Shown here in pieces: positions 1-11,966 of a stretch of 64,000 nucleotides of DNA. The translations under genes were made by a program, and so were the position numbers. A model generated the notes under the pieces. The model did no database searches. It worked only from the letters and a program-made list of their open reading frames with translations, and was not told the origin of the DNA. The DNA comes from Rhabditoides inermis. Taxonomy: Eukaryota > Nematoda > Chromadorea > Rhabditida > Rhabditidae. The stretch covers positions 246,001 through 310,000 of the forward strand of contig CAWZYM010000045.1 of NCBI GenBank assembly GCA_963966185.1, in the 5' to 3' direction. How positions within the stretch are numbered: the stretch's first letter is position 1; every line of letters begins with the position of its first letter.

Positions 1-363
1 CATTCGACACCAATCACTTCTTATCACCGTAGTCGTCGTTGTATCACTATCAGTTGGACTCTCGAAATAGACCTGTTCCTTCTTCCCCCACTCTCACTTC
101 TCACCCCGCTCCGATGCGCCCCTGCCAATCGATACCATACACAACTCGTTTCGCATGCGCATTCCTCACTTGATAATCGCATCGAATATCACTTTTTTGT
201 CTCACCTCTGGATCAGAGCTCGGATTAGCGAGGATGGAGAGAGAGAGGGAAGGAAGGAAGCCGGCAGGCGAATCAATGCGAATGCTAAGGGAGCACGAGG
301 CTAATCGCCTCAACATATGCAAATTATAATCAAACCAAATGTATCGATAATGCGTTATTGTAG
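1..363. other. Upstream flank or intron of the TULP4-like gene
   Basis: No coding segment is recognisable here. It ends in an acceptor-like ATTGTAG at 357-363 directly before the first recognised exon, so it is most likely the tail of an intron and the gene starts outside the window. It has a short run of GAGAGAG and GGAAG repeats near 235-260 and nothing else of note. Confidence 0.5.
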
Positions 364-3300
364 GTGCGAGACCTGTCGTGGTCGCCATGTGGCAGCAGCG
401 CGTTGATCTGCTACGAAGACAACTTCGTGTTGATTGGGTCTGCGACGGGGCAGCGAGTGTGGAGCCACTCGTTCCCAGCTGCCAATCCATGCACCGCCGG
501 CACCTGGACAGCCGACTCGCGCCATCTCGTACTCGGATTCCAGACTGGATTGATACAGGTACGTATATTGTATATGTCTTTGATGTTTGTTTCTTCATGT
601 GGTGTCTGTGTTGCACGGTGCGACCTTGACAGCGTATGGCGCGCGAGCGGGGTGAAGCCCTCGTCGCTCGTCGCTCTCATTTCAATGTGCACTCGACCTG
701 TATGTAAGGGTGCGGGCGGGCGTGTGTGGGGGAGTGAATTGCTCACCTGTCGCACCCGCGATCGTCCCGTTCCCGTTTATTTGCCATGTTCGAGAAGAGA
801 GTGGGAGGTCATACAGACACTCTCAATGTGTGCGTTGCGAATCGAAACAAGTATATGTGATGTGCGACAAGTAGGCATTCACCTTGTCCTTGGACGTTTT
901 CTCGCCTGGCTGCGCCAGTGTTGGCGCAGCAGTGTGTGTAGGCGATGCTTCTGGGACAAGGGAAGGGAAGATACGTAGGAGAGTGAGACGGCAGCTGGTT
1001 GCAGGTGTTGTCGGAGCAGGGCGCTACGATGACGGAGCGCACGCTGTGTCCGGATTCGATCCGACGACTCGCCTGCTCCCCCACCCCCACCCGGTCGGCC
1101 GACGAGCCATGGACACTCGCAGTCCTCTCCGCCATCAACAAAATATACATGATCAGCGACTTTGACCAGGTTTGCTTTGTCGTGCGTTTCCCCTATTCCT
1201 TTCACGTTCACCATGCTATGTTTGGGATTTGATTGCCGGTTGTTTGGCGTCCCGGGAGTGGCCGTGTCGTGTCTCGCTGTCTCGCTGTTTCTGTTTCTGT
1301 TTCTGCTCGATGCCCGAAATAGCCATCTAATCGCCTGCTCGAATCTCGAGTGTTTCGTATAGCGCGTGCGCGCGAGCTTCTGGCGTCACTGCGGGGAATG
1401 ACGTGTGATTGATTGATTAGCTGTATATTGATTGATTGCAGGTGTTCCCGCACGTGTACCAATCGTCGTGCGAGGTGCTGCAGATGACGTGGAACCACGA
1501 CGGCTCCCTCCTCGCACTCATCAACGCAGACTTTGAGATTGTGATTCTGGACACGGAAGCGCGGCTGGTGCACAGAGAGACGGTGAGTGGGATTGATTGA
1601 TTCGTGTATTGTGTTTCTCTGTTAGTTTGGACGTACTAGCGTAGTCTTCTTCACACCTCAACTCTTGTTTCTTCCGGCGGTCGCGTGCGTCGCTTTTTGT
1701 GTCGCATCCCTCGCCTCGCACTTGCCATATCCAATTACCCCGTGTACGCCTTCCTGCTCCCTCTGCTCCTCCCTCTGCTCCTCCTCCTACCCCGTCTTGT
1801 TTACTATTGGCATGCGTGTATGTCTGGCTGGCTAGCTCGCGAAGCGGTCTCACTCTGTCTCTCTGTCTCGCTCTCTCTCACTCTCTCTCACTCTCTCTCT
1901 CCGAGCTGATGCTTTTGCCCGGTGTCCGCGTGTGTGTTGACAGCATGCGTTCCACAGGAGAGTGGAGAGGGAGGGAGGAGGAGACCAGTGAGGACAATCA
2001 CATCTTGTTTACCACGCGGCTTGTATGTTATCTGTGAAAGGGCGCGCAGGAAGGAGGAAGGGGGATAGAGTGATGTACCGGAAGTGTCTATGTGCAGATT
2101 CACACATGTGATTGAACATGGTTGTATGGTTGTGTGTATGTGTCTGTTTGCAGGTGGCTCTGTCTCGGCAGGGGAAGCCTCTGTCTGCTCTCACCTGGGC
2201 CCACCACGGCTCCTCCCTCGTAGTGGCCGCTGGAGGCTGCCTGGCAGTCGCCCGCGTACTCCCCGGAGTACCCAGACTCTTCCAACTCGTGTCCTACAAG
2301 CTCTGGAGACAGGTGAGTGAGGGTTCTGGGAGCGAGAGAGGGAGAGAGAGGGGGGATAGAGAATGATGCCTGACTCCTTTCAGCTGGGGTGCGATTCGAA
2401 GAAGGTGGACCGTCTCCCGTTGCCTGTGCGTGAGAAGAGCTCCCTGCGCGCCTTCGATCACCACATCATCCGGGTCAGTGCGTTTCTCTTGTGTTTTCTT
2501 GTTTCGTGCATGATTTGGGTTTCCAATCTATGCTCTCCTATTTGTGGGCCGAGTGACCGTTGGTCGAGTCGGCTAACGCGTGTCCCTTAGCTGACTCTCT
2601 CTCCCTCTCTCTCCCCTCTCTTTCTCTCTGCAGCGTTCTTCCTTTCAATATCCGCTCTCTCGCCCTGTTTTCCTCATTGACAACGCATGGAATCGTAGAG
2701 TATTTTTGCGCGGCGACACAGAGACTATGTTATTTGGATTATGGGGACTGACTGACTGAATGAGAGAGAGGGAGAGGGAGAGGGAGAGGGAGAGGGAGAG
2801 GGAGAGGGAGAGGGAGAGGGAGGGAGAGAGAGAGAGAGAGAATCAGTGGCTGGAAAATCATATTATCATATCGAATAGCGGTGTCGCGCTCTCTAGTGTA
2901 ATTAGGGGTCGATTGTTTACTCGTGTAGAAATGACCATCTGGAGGTGGTTAGTGAGATGGCGGGCAATCAGCTGATTCGGGCAGAGTGAGAGAGTGTGTG
3001 TTTGGTGGTGTGCGGAGAGAAACGAGAGAGTGACGGATTAGTGTCGGATAGTGGTTGATGTTGATTCGAGTTCCTAGCGTCGTTTCCTCTGGTAGAAAGG
3101 ACAGAAGGGTTGGAAGAGGTTGAATGGTTAGTCTGATAACCTGATAAGCCATGCATACTGTGTGATTGTTTCAGTGTCGCATCCCCCGCGAGGAGGATCT
3201 GTGTGCGTATGTGTGTGGAGTGGTGGAACCTCGCTGCTACTGCACCATCCGGCCCCTCGCCAGAGCAGCACACTCGTATGTGTTGTGCATGGAACACATG

Positions 3301-3807
3301 GGCGGTCTTGTACCTCTGCTCATTGGCAGACAGGTGAGGGAGCAGGGCTGGAGGGAAGAGACAGGGCAAGAGGGGAGTGCTGGTGCTTTGCAGGTGAACC
3401 GTTTCCTGCCGCAGTTCCACATCTCTCTGCACCCGTGTCGCAGCCAGGAGTCGCCCTCTGTGGCGGGCGCCTCTGCCCAAGTCGGTCAGTCCCCCCCCCC
3501 TGCCCCTCTCTATTCACTCGTTTGCGTGCTATTTCCGCGTGAGTTTGTCTCTATTAGAACGACTGCTGCAACTCCTGCGCACCTTTTTGTCTCCTATTTC
3601 CTATGTCTCCCAGTCTTCTCTGCGTCTCTCTCCTGCCTCTACTCACTCGTTTTTTTCCCTGCCGCCCTGCTCACTCCGTTTCGTGCGCTCTCTCTTCGAC
3701 CGGTCTCTCTCACTGCAGTCTAATTGTGTGATCGCGTGTGTGGATAGATTCGCGGATAGCTGGGATGTGTTTCACGCAGAGAAAGATAGTGACTGAGACA
3801 GATACAA

Positions 3808-3838
<31 letters not shown>

Positions 3839-3938
3839 TATGACAGTGAATCCATAATGGGAATAGGTGAATCCTGGATCAGGGGTTGTAGCGAGGGTGG
3901 ATTAGGGTGCGTGTATGTTGTTTGCTTAGAGTAGAGCG

Positions 3939-3980
<42 letters not shown>

Positions 3981-6900
3981 GAATGGTGTTATGGGCCCTC
4001 GCATGGTTATGTGTGTTTATTCCGCCTCACTTGGCCCGCAACTCGCTCACTCATACTCTAGTTTCCATTGAGAGGGGGGAGAGGCAGGATATTTTCGAAT
4101 AAGGGACGTGTATATCGGAACAAGTGTGGTTTTTTTTCGAAGGCGTGAGGACTGTAAGCGGCTTTTATTGAAGGAGAGAGGGAGCATGGAAGAGAGAGAA
4201 ATGTAGGCACCGGCCAGTCACTGTTTGAACAGACACTCCCAGAAACAGTGAGAGAGCGAGAGAGACACGGAAGGGACTACCCGTGCTCTCCCCCCCCCCC
4301 CCTATCCCCCCTCTCTCCCCTCTATTTCCGCCCGCATCTCTCTCCTTTTGCGGAAACGTGAGAGTAGTGTGGAGAAGGGAGGGAGATGGGGTGTCTTCCT
4401 CTTTCCTCTTTCCTCTACCCTCCCTCTCCCTATTCGCATATCATCGTCGTTGTTTTGTCGTAGCATGTCTATGGTGGTTATCAGGGTGTGAGTGCGATTG
4501 CACTTTGTCCGACAGTGGCGGTGTGTGTGTGTGACAAGGGACAAGGCAGAGCCATCGAGTGGAATAGAAGGAACAGAGCCACTCTACCCTCCCTTCCCCT
4601 CCTCTCTTTGTACTAGTCCTCTACTACTACTACTACTACTCCCAAACAGTCAACGGATGGTGCCAGAGTGGTATGAGTGATAGAGGGATCAACTGATCTT
4701 TATATTATTTGCATAGGTCTGATTCACGGTGGTCTCATGTGTGTATAGTGAATCGAAATGGCACTTTCCTCATATTTCCTGGAATCTTCCACAGCACTGT
4801 CGTGTGTATGTGTTGTTTCCCTGGGGAGTTGCATTTTGTCTGTGTCTTCTAATTTGATTTGCATTGAAAAGAAAAGACAACCTGCTAGCTATTTCTTACT
4901 GGGTTCATTGCAAGAAAAGAGAAGGAAAGGGGGTAAACGGATTTGTTCGTTCTTATTGTTGGTGTCTTCTTTTCGTGGGAGGCACGTTGTAGAGGGCAAA
5001 CAACGAACATGGATTAGACTGGCGAATGTTCGAACAGCTTTGTCAAAAGAAGGCAAGTTGAGTAATTAGGAAAATGGAACGCTGTGATCGAATAGGGATG
5101 GAATTGCATCTCTCTCTCTCTCTCTCCCTACTTTATAAAAATCCACACACCTCTGCCTCTCGCAGCGGGTTGCCTAGGGAACATATTGTATCAAGAAGAG
5201 GAAGGAGGGAAGAAAGGATATGTAAAGAGGAGATAGGCGGAAGGGAAATGGGGAAGGGGGTCGGTTTGACAGGCAGACTAGACGACCCTAGAAGGATGTG
5301 CACTTGATTGCAGTGCAGTACACCAGACGATCCTCGTCTCTCTCTCTCCCTCTCTCCCCCCCCCCCTCTCTCTTCCTTTTTAATCGAATGATGTCAATTA
5401 TCAAGGTTTCGCATAGAGCATATTCATGTCATGATGTGTTTCTAGCGTCGCATACTTGTGACTGTGTCAGCACTAGAATGGGCATATTTTGGCTCGTGCC
5501 TGGTGTTTGGTGGTGTATGTCGCAGGGTGTAGAGTGTGCGGCCAGAAAAGAGTGAGTGTAATATGGATACTGTTGAGTGGGCACTGACACTTGTTTATCA
5601 CCATATTCGTATCGATTCGGTCAATTTCGAATTTCGAATTGCGATAGGGATAGGATGATGGAATCTCATGGGAGGGAGCAGAAAGGGAAGGGTGACAGTT
5701 TGAATGTGCTGTTATTTGTGGGATGAAAACGGGGAGAAGGAGGGAAAACAAGAAAGAATAAGAAAACAATACGAGACATGTGTGTGTGTGTGACACTGAT
5801 GGTCGTTTTCTCTCTCCCAGATTCATGTCAAATGAATGTGGCATTTGTGGTGTCTGCCGGTTCGGTTTCTTGTGGTGTCTGCCGGTTCGGTTTCTCAGCC
5901 ATGGATAAGTGAAAAGAATGTGGGGAATGATTGATTGATGAATTATCGATTGATTGTTTTCAGAAGATGCTTCGGTGCCCCCACGCGCGTCGACTGGTAG
6001 ACACTCCCTGTGGAGGAGATCCAAGAGACACATACGAGCCTTGATGTCCAGGTAATGAGTTTTTGTAATGTTTGTTTGTTTGTTGTTGTTTACAGTTGTG
6101 TATTGCAGGCACGTCCGTCCGGTTCGAACGAACGACACTCGCCTCGTTCACGTGGCGTCGAATGTATGGTGCACGAGGTTCAATATATCGAGTATGAGCA
6201 GCGAACACCTGCCGCCATACCTGGCACAGGTGAGGAGGGAGGGAGGGAGGGAGGGAAGGAGGGAGAATGAGGGACTGAAGAGAGAGAGAGAGAGGGGGGG
6301 AACGCATATGTTTAGGTGATCTACAAGACCTCCGTGCTGCACTTGCAACCCCGGCAGATGACCATCCAACTGGCAGATTTGACAGATTCCAAGGATGACG
6401 AGAGCAGTGGTGCGTTATATATGTTATTTATAATTGTCTGTAAACTTCTATTTCAGCGTCTGAATCGACGTCTGAGGCTACTTCTGTGTGTTCTTCGTGT
6501 GATGAGACCTCTCAGCTGATAGAGAGGGCGCCCGGAAGCCATCGGGTCAGCGACGACGGACTGACCAGGGAGGAGAGGGCATTCTTCGATAAGGTGGAGA
6601 GGGAGAGGGAGAGAGAGGGGGGAGGGAGGGAGAGAGAGGGGGGAGGGAGGGAGAGAGAGGGGGGAGGGAGGGAGAGAGAGGGGGGAGGGAGGGAGAGAGA
6701 GGGGGGAGGGAGGGAGGGAGGGAGAGCATAGAGGAAGTAATGGAGTGAGAGTGTTTAATTAGACGATTAAGTCTTGTACTTTGGGCTTAGGAAATTAAAA
6801 TATGTTTTGTGCTGGAAAAAATGAGTCACGGCGTAATTTCCTGTATGAAATTGTTTTTTTGTCTGCAAAGGCAAAGCGAAAGCAGGGAAATGAGGAAAGA

Positions 6901-9749
6901 GGGGGATGGAACTATGGACTGTGATCGGACAGTCTAGAACTGAGATGGTATCGGTCTAGTTTCGGGGGTGAAACATGATTTATATAATGTTAAATTAGTA
7001 CAGGAGTTTGATGGAACTTGTTGTTGAGGTTCTCTCGGAGTGCGCTTCCCTCCGGCAGGCTATGGATGCTGGAGTGGCCCGTGAGAGGGAGAGAGAGAGG
7101 GAGGCCCGCGACAGGGGAGCCTCCACCCCACTCACACACACATCCGCCGCAGACAGCGTCGGTACGTTTGGTTTCCCTTCCTACAATCAAAAACACAGTG
7201 GTTTAAAGTGACAATTTCACTTAAAAATGATATTATACTGATGGAAAGTTGATGGAAACATAAAATAACATCTACTAAACCTGAAAACTAGAACTTTTTT
7301 CATGATTTTAAACTATTTTTTGCCCCAAAAAATAGTTGATTTTGAATGCTTTATGGGTAAAAAGTGAGGTTACATCACAGCTGAGTGTCTAAAACGTCTT
7401 GAATGACGGGAATTTTTTGAAATAAAATTTTGATATGAAATTCAGTTTCTAGCATAAACTGAAGTCGTGAAAGCCGATAAACATATCCCTATGTGATGTG
7501 CATCTCGAGTTCAATAGTTATAGCTGAAATTTGTAAAGCGCGCCAATTCAAAATTCAAAATTTTTCCGATTGCGGATCAATAAAATTGTCACTTTAAAGG
7601 CACAGGGGCGTTTAGAATTACCAAGGTTCGTCGAAACTCACTCTCGAGAACTTGGCAAAACTAATTGCACGTAGCGGGAATAGAACCTGCATAGTATGGT
7701 CCGTGAACCGTGACCGTTACCACAACACTACAACGACATGTGCTATCGAACTCATATCGAAGAGATGCGCACAGAGCTCAACTTTCCGATAAGCATTTTG
7801 GGGCGAAGTTCGAATTTGCCTTACCAAGCTTCGCACGTGCACATGTTGGTAAGCGTGTAGGTAACGCGGAAACGCCGTTCTTTTGCTTTTTCTTTGATTG
7901 TTTCGTGTTTCCATGGGTCAAGCAATGAAACAAAGTCAAAAACTAAGCGCCACTGTGCCTTTAAAGTGATTTGGCGTGAATGATTACAAAGTGACAAATA
8001 TGAGTATGTGTGATGTCATCTTTTTTACATTATTGTATTTCACGTGTTCTTAAAAACCGTATAAATTATTATTATGTTTCATGTGGTGCGTCGTCTCTGC
8101 TGGCGTCTGCTGCCGCGTCCCCCCTTTCCCTGAGATGCGGGCAGTTGCGAGAGGGGAGGAGGAGTGTGGAGCCGAGCATGGGAGGCGCCAGTGCAAGCAC
8201 TGCCAGCTGGCAGGAAGAGGTACGCACGCGCTCTTGTTTGTTTGTTTGTTTACTTTGCATTTCATACCTATATCATTGGTCAACACATGTCTGTGTAGGT
8301 GGACTCTCTGGAGTTCATCGATCGAGACGACGACGAGGCGCTGCTCCTGCCGTGTTCGTCCAATGGACAGAGAGGAGAAGGAGGAGGAGGAGGAGGGGGA
8401 GAAGGAGAAGGAGAAGGAGAAGGAGAAGGCAGGAGAAGAGAGCAAGACGACGACGAGGAGAGCACCAGACCGCCGGTTTGTGATTTTTCTAATTACGTAA
8501 CACTGCTATGCTATCAGCGATCTGAGTTAAATGTGTACTTTGATTTTTAGCACAGATTATGTAGACAGGAATTAAATGGATATTATAGTTTGTAGTTTGT
8601 GGTTTGTGTGTATGTCTATCACGTATGTGACTAGTATAGAGTGGAGGGAGTGATGATGATGTGGACCGTGGACTGTGGACACGACCACAAAGTGCATGCG
8701 TATTATCGATCGATTTGACTGTGGCTCGCCCGCTCTCGAAATGTTGCCGAACCGACTCCTATACATGGCTGATAGAGATGTTTGGGGCTGAAACGAAAGT
8801 ATGATTCTCGCACGCGCGAAAGTACACATAGGAATATCATGTGCATTCCAGACCTCATCTTTCTCATCGCACGCCGAGGATGCGTTGACGCACCAGGGAG
8901 ACATCAAGGTACGAGTCATTGATAATCAATCAATACGTATGGATTTTGTAGGCTCACTTGGACAAGTTGGCGCGGATAGCCGCCCAGTTGAGTCACCGTC
9001 ATGCGGATTTCAACGCGAAGAGGGATAGGTGAGTGGGGAGTGGGGATGAATGGAGACTGATTGGGGACAGGGGTTGTGGACGAGGGGTGAGTGTATGTAT
9101 GTGTATTGCAGAGCGAGTATCGGGAAGATGCGCGCGCAGATGAAGGAGTTGTTGAGACGGGTGGATGAGATCGAGAAGAAGGTGGGCTCGGGAGACGTGC
9201 GCGGCGAGGTGCGACAGCTCATGAGGACCCTCGAGCACATGAAGAAGGCGCGTTTGTTGACGTCGTCTGTTTCTTCTCTACTTGTCATTTACTCTCTCTG
9301 CTTGGTCACTTCCTCATTGTTTGTTATTGTGTATGATGAGTGTGTTGAAGGCTCTGGGCGAGGCTGAGCCGCCGCGGCCGCGTGGAGCCCGCGTACTCAC
9401 TATGCACAACAAGACTCCCTTCTGGAATGAGCACAACCAGGTGAGGCGTCGTGGGTGGTCTGGGGGCACGCGGGTTCACGGATTGATTCTAGGTGTACCA
9501 GCTAGACTTTGGAGGCAGAGTGACGCAGGAAAGCGCCAAGAACTTCCAGATTGAGGTCGACGGACGACAGGTTTGTTTGTTTACTTGTTTACCTTTGTGT
9601 GAAATGCTGGTTGTTTCCATTGGCTGGTTCAGGTGCTGCAGTTTGGTCGCATCGAGGGCGGGGCATACACGCTCGACTTCCGAAAGCCCTTCTGTGCCAG
9701 CCAGGCATTCGCTGTCGCCCTAGCCTCCATCACGCAACGACTCAAGTGA
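364..9749 (+). CDS. Tubby-like protein 4 (TULP4/TUSP) homologue, 5' end missing
   Basis: WD40 plus tubby-domain protein. By family knowledge TULP4 has N-terminal WD repeats, a SOCS-box region and a C-terminal tubby domain split by a long insert; the molecular role is poorly known. Exons read by eye: 364-558, 1005-1169, 1442-1582, 2154-2312, 2384-2473, 3175-3333, 3394-3484, 5964-6051, 6109-6229, 6316-6409, 6457-6593, about 6999-7161, about 8086-8219, 8299-8475, 8852-8908, 8952-9028, 9112-9247, 9351-9440, 9493-9570, 9633-9749. Recognisable TULP4 signatures are [38 protein letters not shown], then [20 protein letters not shown] and a C-terminal [15 protein letters not shown] ending in TGA at 9747-9749. 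Most exons are phase 0. The exon near 8086 lacks a clear acceptor because two MITEs lie just upstream. The 9248-9350 intron appears to start with GC. Exon 8299-8475 carries a Gly/Glu run from GGA repeats. Confidence 0.88.
2761..2850. repeat. (GGGAGA)n microsatellite
   Basis: A hexanucleotide array of GGGAGA units grading into (GA)n, inside the large intron 2474-3174 of the TULP4-like gene. The Arg-Glu open frame over it is an artefact. Confidence 0.9.
3485..5963. other. Long intron of the TULP4-like gene
   Basis: This 2.5-kb intron is the largest of the gene. It holds (GA)n at about 3808-3835, (CT)n at 3942-3975, poly-C tracts near 4290 and 5355, a short (CTA)n run near 4620 and a 20-bp direct repeat near 5855-5895. 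The open frames seen in it are low-complexity and I see no supported exon. Confidence 0.6.
6597..6727. repeat. GA/GGGA minisatellite in intron
   Basis: About five copies of a roughly 22-bp unit made of GAGAGAGA followed by GGGGGAGGGAGG, directly after the donor of the TULP4-like exon 6457-6593. G-runs recur on the + strand. Confidence 0.9.
7202..7598. mobile_element. TTAA-type MITE 1 in a TULP4-like intron
   Basis: Terminal inverted repeats TTTAAAGTGACAATTT (7202-7217) and its complement at 7583-7598 bound about 397 bp of AT-rich sequence with no open frame. Each terminus contains TTAA, the target used by piggyBac-like and some other cut-and-paste families. No transposase remains, so the family is an inference. 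It shares its right TTTAAA with the next MITE. Confidence 0.8.
7593..7965. mobile_element. TTAA-type MITE 2 carrying a tRNA-like segment
   Basis: Terminal inverted repeats TTTAAAGGCACAGGGGCG (7593-7610) and the complement of TTTAAAGGCACAGTGGCG (7948-7965), 17 of 18 matching, enclose about 370 bp. Its interior on the minus strand has a pol III-like promoter (see the entry at 7665-7745). The insertion abuts MITE 1 and hides the acceptor of the next host exon. Confidence 0.8.
7665..7745 (-). repeat. tRNA-like (pol III promoter-like) sequence
   Basis: On the minus strand an A-box-like TAGTGTTGTGGTAACGG is followed about 30 nt later by a B-box-like GGTTCTATTCC and CGC. The spacing fits a tRNA-derived promoter. 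A full cloverleaf cannot be drawn, so this looks like a tRNA-derived relic within the MITE and not a working tRNA. Confidence 0.5.
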
Positions 9750-10511
9750 CGTACGGCCTTCTGAAGGACCGCGCGTCACCACGACTCCGGGTCCTTCTGA
9801 AGGTCGACCACGTCGAGTAGATGTGATCCGGATTTGAGAGACTGTGATAGCCCCCGTTGATATGCACTCTACACTACCGCTTGATACTTGTACATTGATT
9901 GATTCGTGGATGATAAGAGAGGCGAGAGCTGTGTATTGTGTCCTACTCGTTTCATACTTGTCTACGTTTTGCTTCATTCTACACTTTCTACGAGCACTTA
10001 CGAAGTGGATATTTTTCGATATGTTTTTATTATTTTGCTTGTAATAAAAATGTTTTACATAGAGAGAGAGATGATTTTTTTAATGTCCATGCTACGAAAT
10101 CTTTGCAGTTCTTGCACTTGCTTCTTTGCTTCTTTTCGTTTCCTGAGGAAAAGGTTATGGAAAGATCTGGCCATGTTGAATGGTGTTGTCATTTTGGCAA
10201 AATCTGTGAAAAGTGAGAGTCAAACCAACGATGAACGTTGAATCCACGATACTAGTTTTACCGAAAAATATCCTCAACTAATTTCGAGTTTAATATCTAT
10301 ACAACAAATTGTAACATCCGTTGGTTCTGAGTAAGGCTCGTTCGAAGCTTTTTTTCGGTTGGAAGAAGTCGAAATAGAAAAAAAATCTTCCGGTTATTCG
10401 AACATTTGTCATCCCAATCACTCAATCTATCCGAGTGGTACTCCGTTTACCCTCCCTCCTCCAACACGAGAGACGCTGCTGCCACTGCTGCCACAAGTGG
10501 TACAAACATAT
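9750..10511. other. 3' flank of the TULP4-like gene and spacer
   Basis: Just after the stop, 9766-9810 can form a hairpin from two CCTTCTGAAGG-type segments joined by GGACC/GGTCC. AATAAA-like AATAAAA near 10042 may serve as a poly(A) signal. The rest is AT-rich with no supported gene. Confidence 0.4.
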
Positions 10512-11048
10512 TTAAAGGAAAGTACCACTCTAAATTTCATGTCATGGATTCTTTTCGAATATGTAGTATGAACATGCTAAATTTTGGTGAATACGAAAAT
10601 GTATTTCTCAATTTACAAAACTGAATTTCACAAAATATTATTAGTGAACAATGATCCAATGGACCTCAAACGCGTATTTTACCAGAAAACGAGTTGAGAA
10701 AAGTATCTTTTCACTTCTACATGGTTCAGAGAAACTGTGAACAACAAAAATATATAATAGATATCGAGAATGCAAAATAACAAACGTGAAACCAATTATC
10801 GAAAACAAAACGTGCGACCGACAGCTTCTCGTAGTGTATGGGATTGTCCCCGGTCTGCGCGCACACTCCGTGAGTGTGCGCGCAGACCGGGGACAATCCC
10901 ATACACTACGAAATTAACGAACACCTATTTTACATATTCTGTTCATTTTCAGCATACATTATATTTATGAAAAGAGATTGTATTTTCATTTATTTTTACG
11001 TGCTAGTTGTAGTTTATTTACAAAATTTAGAGTGGTATGCTCCTTTAA
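10512..11048. mobile_element. TTAA-type MITE 3 with a central perfect hairpin
   Basis: The left end TTAAAGGAAAGTACCACTC and the right end, which reads TTAAAGGAGCATACCACTC on the minus strand, are inverted repeats with three mismatches that continue through CTAAATTT. About 537 bp lie between, AT-rich and non-coding. The 83-bp palindrome at 10829-10911 sits inside. Confidence 0.7.
10829..10911. repeat. Perfect 40-bp inverted repeat with 3-nt loop
   Basis: The left arm 10829-10868 and right arm 10872-10911 are exact reverse complements around the loop CGT. The arms are GC-rich (they include CCCCGGTCTGCGCGCACACTC on the left) in an AT-rich surround. Transcribed from either strand it would be a very stable hairpin. 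Arms this perfect suggest recent origin, selection or an assembly or cloning artefact. Confidence 0.9.
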
Positions 11049-11408
11049 TGAACTCAACGAGCAACTTATATATTATATATACGATGTTTATCTCAAGGAT
11101 GATCAGCGGAGGATATGGTCATGTGATGCGGGGGCGGAGGAGCAATGTCAACAACATAGACATTGAAATACACAAGTGACTAATCATCATACTATGAAAT
11201 CTATGACTAATAGAAACTATGCATCGTATCTGTTTCTAGACAGCTTTAGTATTTCTTGAAATTCTTCATTTGATGGATGATGTATAATAGGCTCGCACTT
11301 AGCTCAGGATTTTTCGTTGAAAACATTATCGTGGATTTTGACACTACAGTATACAAAACGAAATGCACTGCATATTGTTTTTGCCGTTCATATCTCTACT
11401 CATCAGAT

Positions 11409-11475
11409 ACTCTCACATGGCCACGTGGCGTAGTGGTAACGCTCTCGCTTAGGAAGCATGTGTCCGCGGGTTCTC
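11409..11475 (+). repeat. tRNA-like segment, SINE-head candidate
   Basis: TGGCGTAGTGGTAACGCTC resembles a tRNA A box and D arm, and GGGTTCTCTAG about 35 nt later resembles a weak B box. The 3' half does not close an acceptor stem and runs into an A-rich stretch. Probably a tRNA-derived SINE head or relic. Confidence 0.45.
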
Positions 11476-11564
11476 TAGATATAAAAAAACTCCCGCAAAC
11501 TCACTACTGACGGCATTTTCTCGGCGAGAGATATAATTGACAATACGATAATATCATGATATCA

Positions 11565-11565
<1 letters not shown>

Positions 11566-11609
<44 letters not shown>

Positions 11610-11966
11610 TTATCAGCCTGATTCCGACATGTACATACAATGGTAGCATGATGGGTTATCTGGTAGCACACACAATCCTACAGTGGGGAATTGGGGCTCC
11701 TTGGCTGGAACAGTGCGGCGCGAGTCCTGACTGTTCATGGTAGATGGGCAAGAACATCGCGAAGTGACCAGTTCCGGATGCGAGGCGTGGTAGAAGATCT
11801 TGAAAGACTGCCGCCGCCGATGGTAGGGCTCTCAGAGGGCGAGAGTGGGTTGGGCCCCACCGGGTAGTAGTGGAATTCGGTAGAACAATTGCCCGCGAGG
11901 GGAATCGATCCAGCGACCGTTCACTTAGCAAGCTGTGACGCTATCCACTTGGCCAACCCGGCCCGC
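11566..11966 (-). mobile_element. tRNA-derived SINE with (AT)n tail
   Basis: Read on the minus strand from about 11966, the sequence starts with a tRNA-like head: A box TGGCCAAGTGGATAGCG, a possible GCT anticodon region and B box GGATCGATTCCCC. A GC-rich body of about 280 bp follows, ending in A-rich sequence and an (AT)n tail at 11566-11604. This order is the classic SINE layout. I could not define flanking target duplications because the flanks are also (AT)n. Confidence 0.65.

Noticed and set aside
11409..11966. Functional tRNA genes
   Set aside because: A and B boxes are present but acceptor stems do not pair and the 3' sides run into repeats. tRNA-derived repeats fit better.
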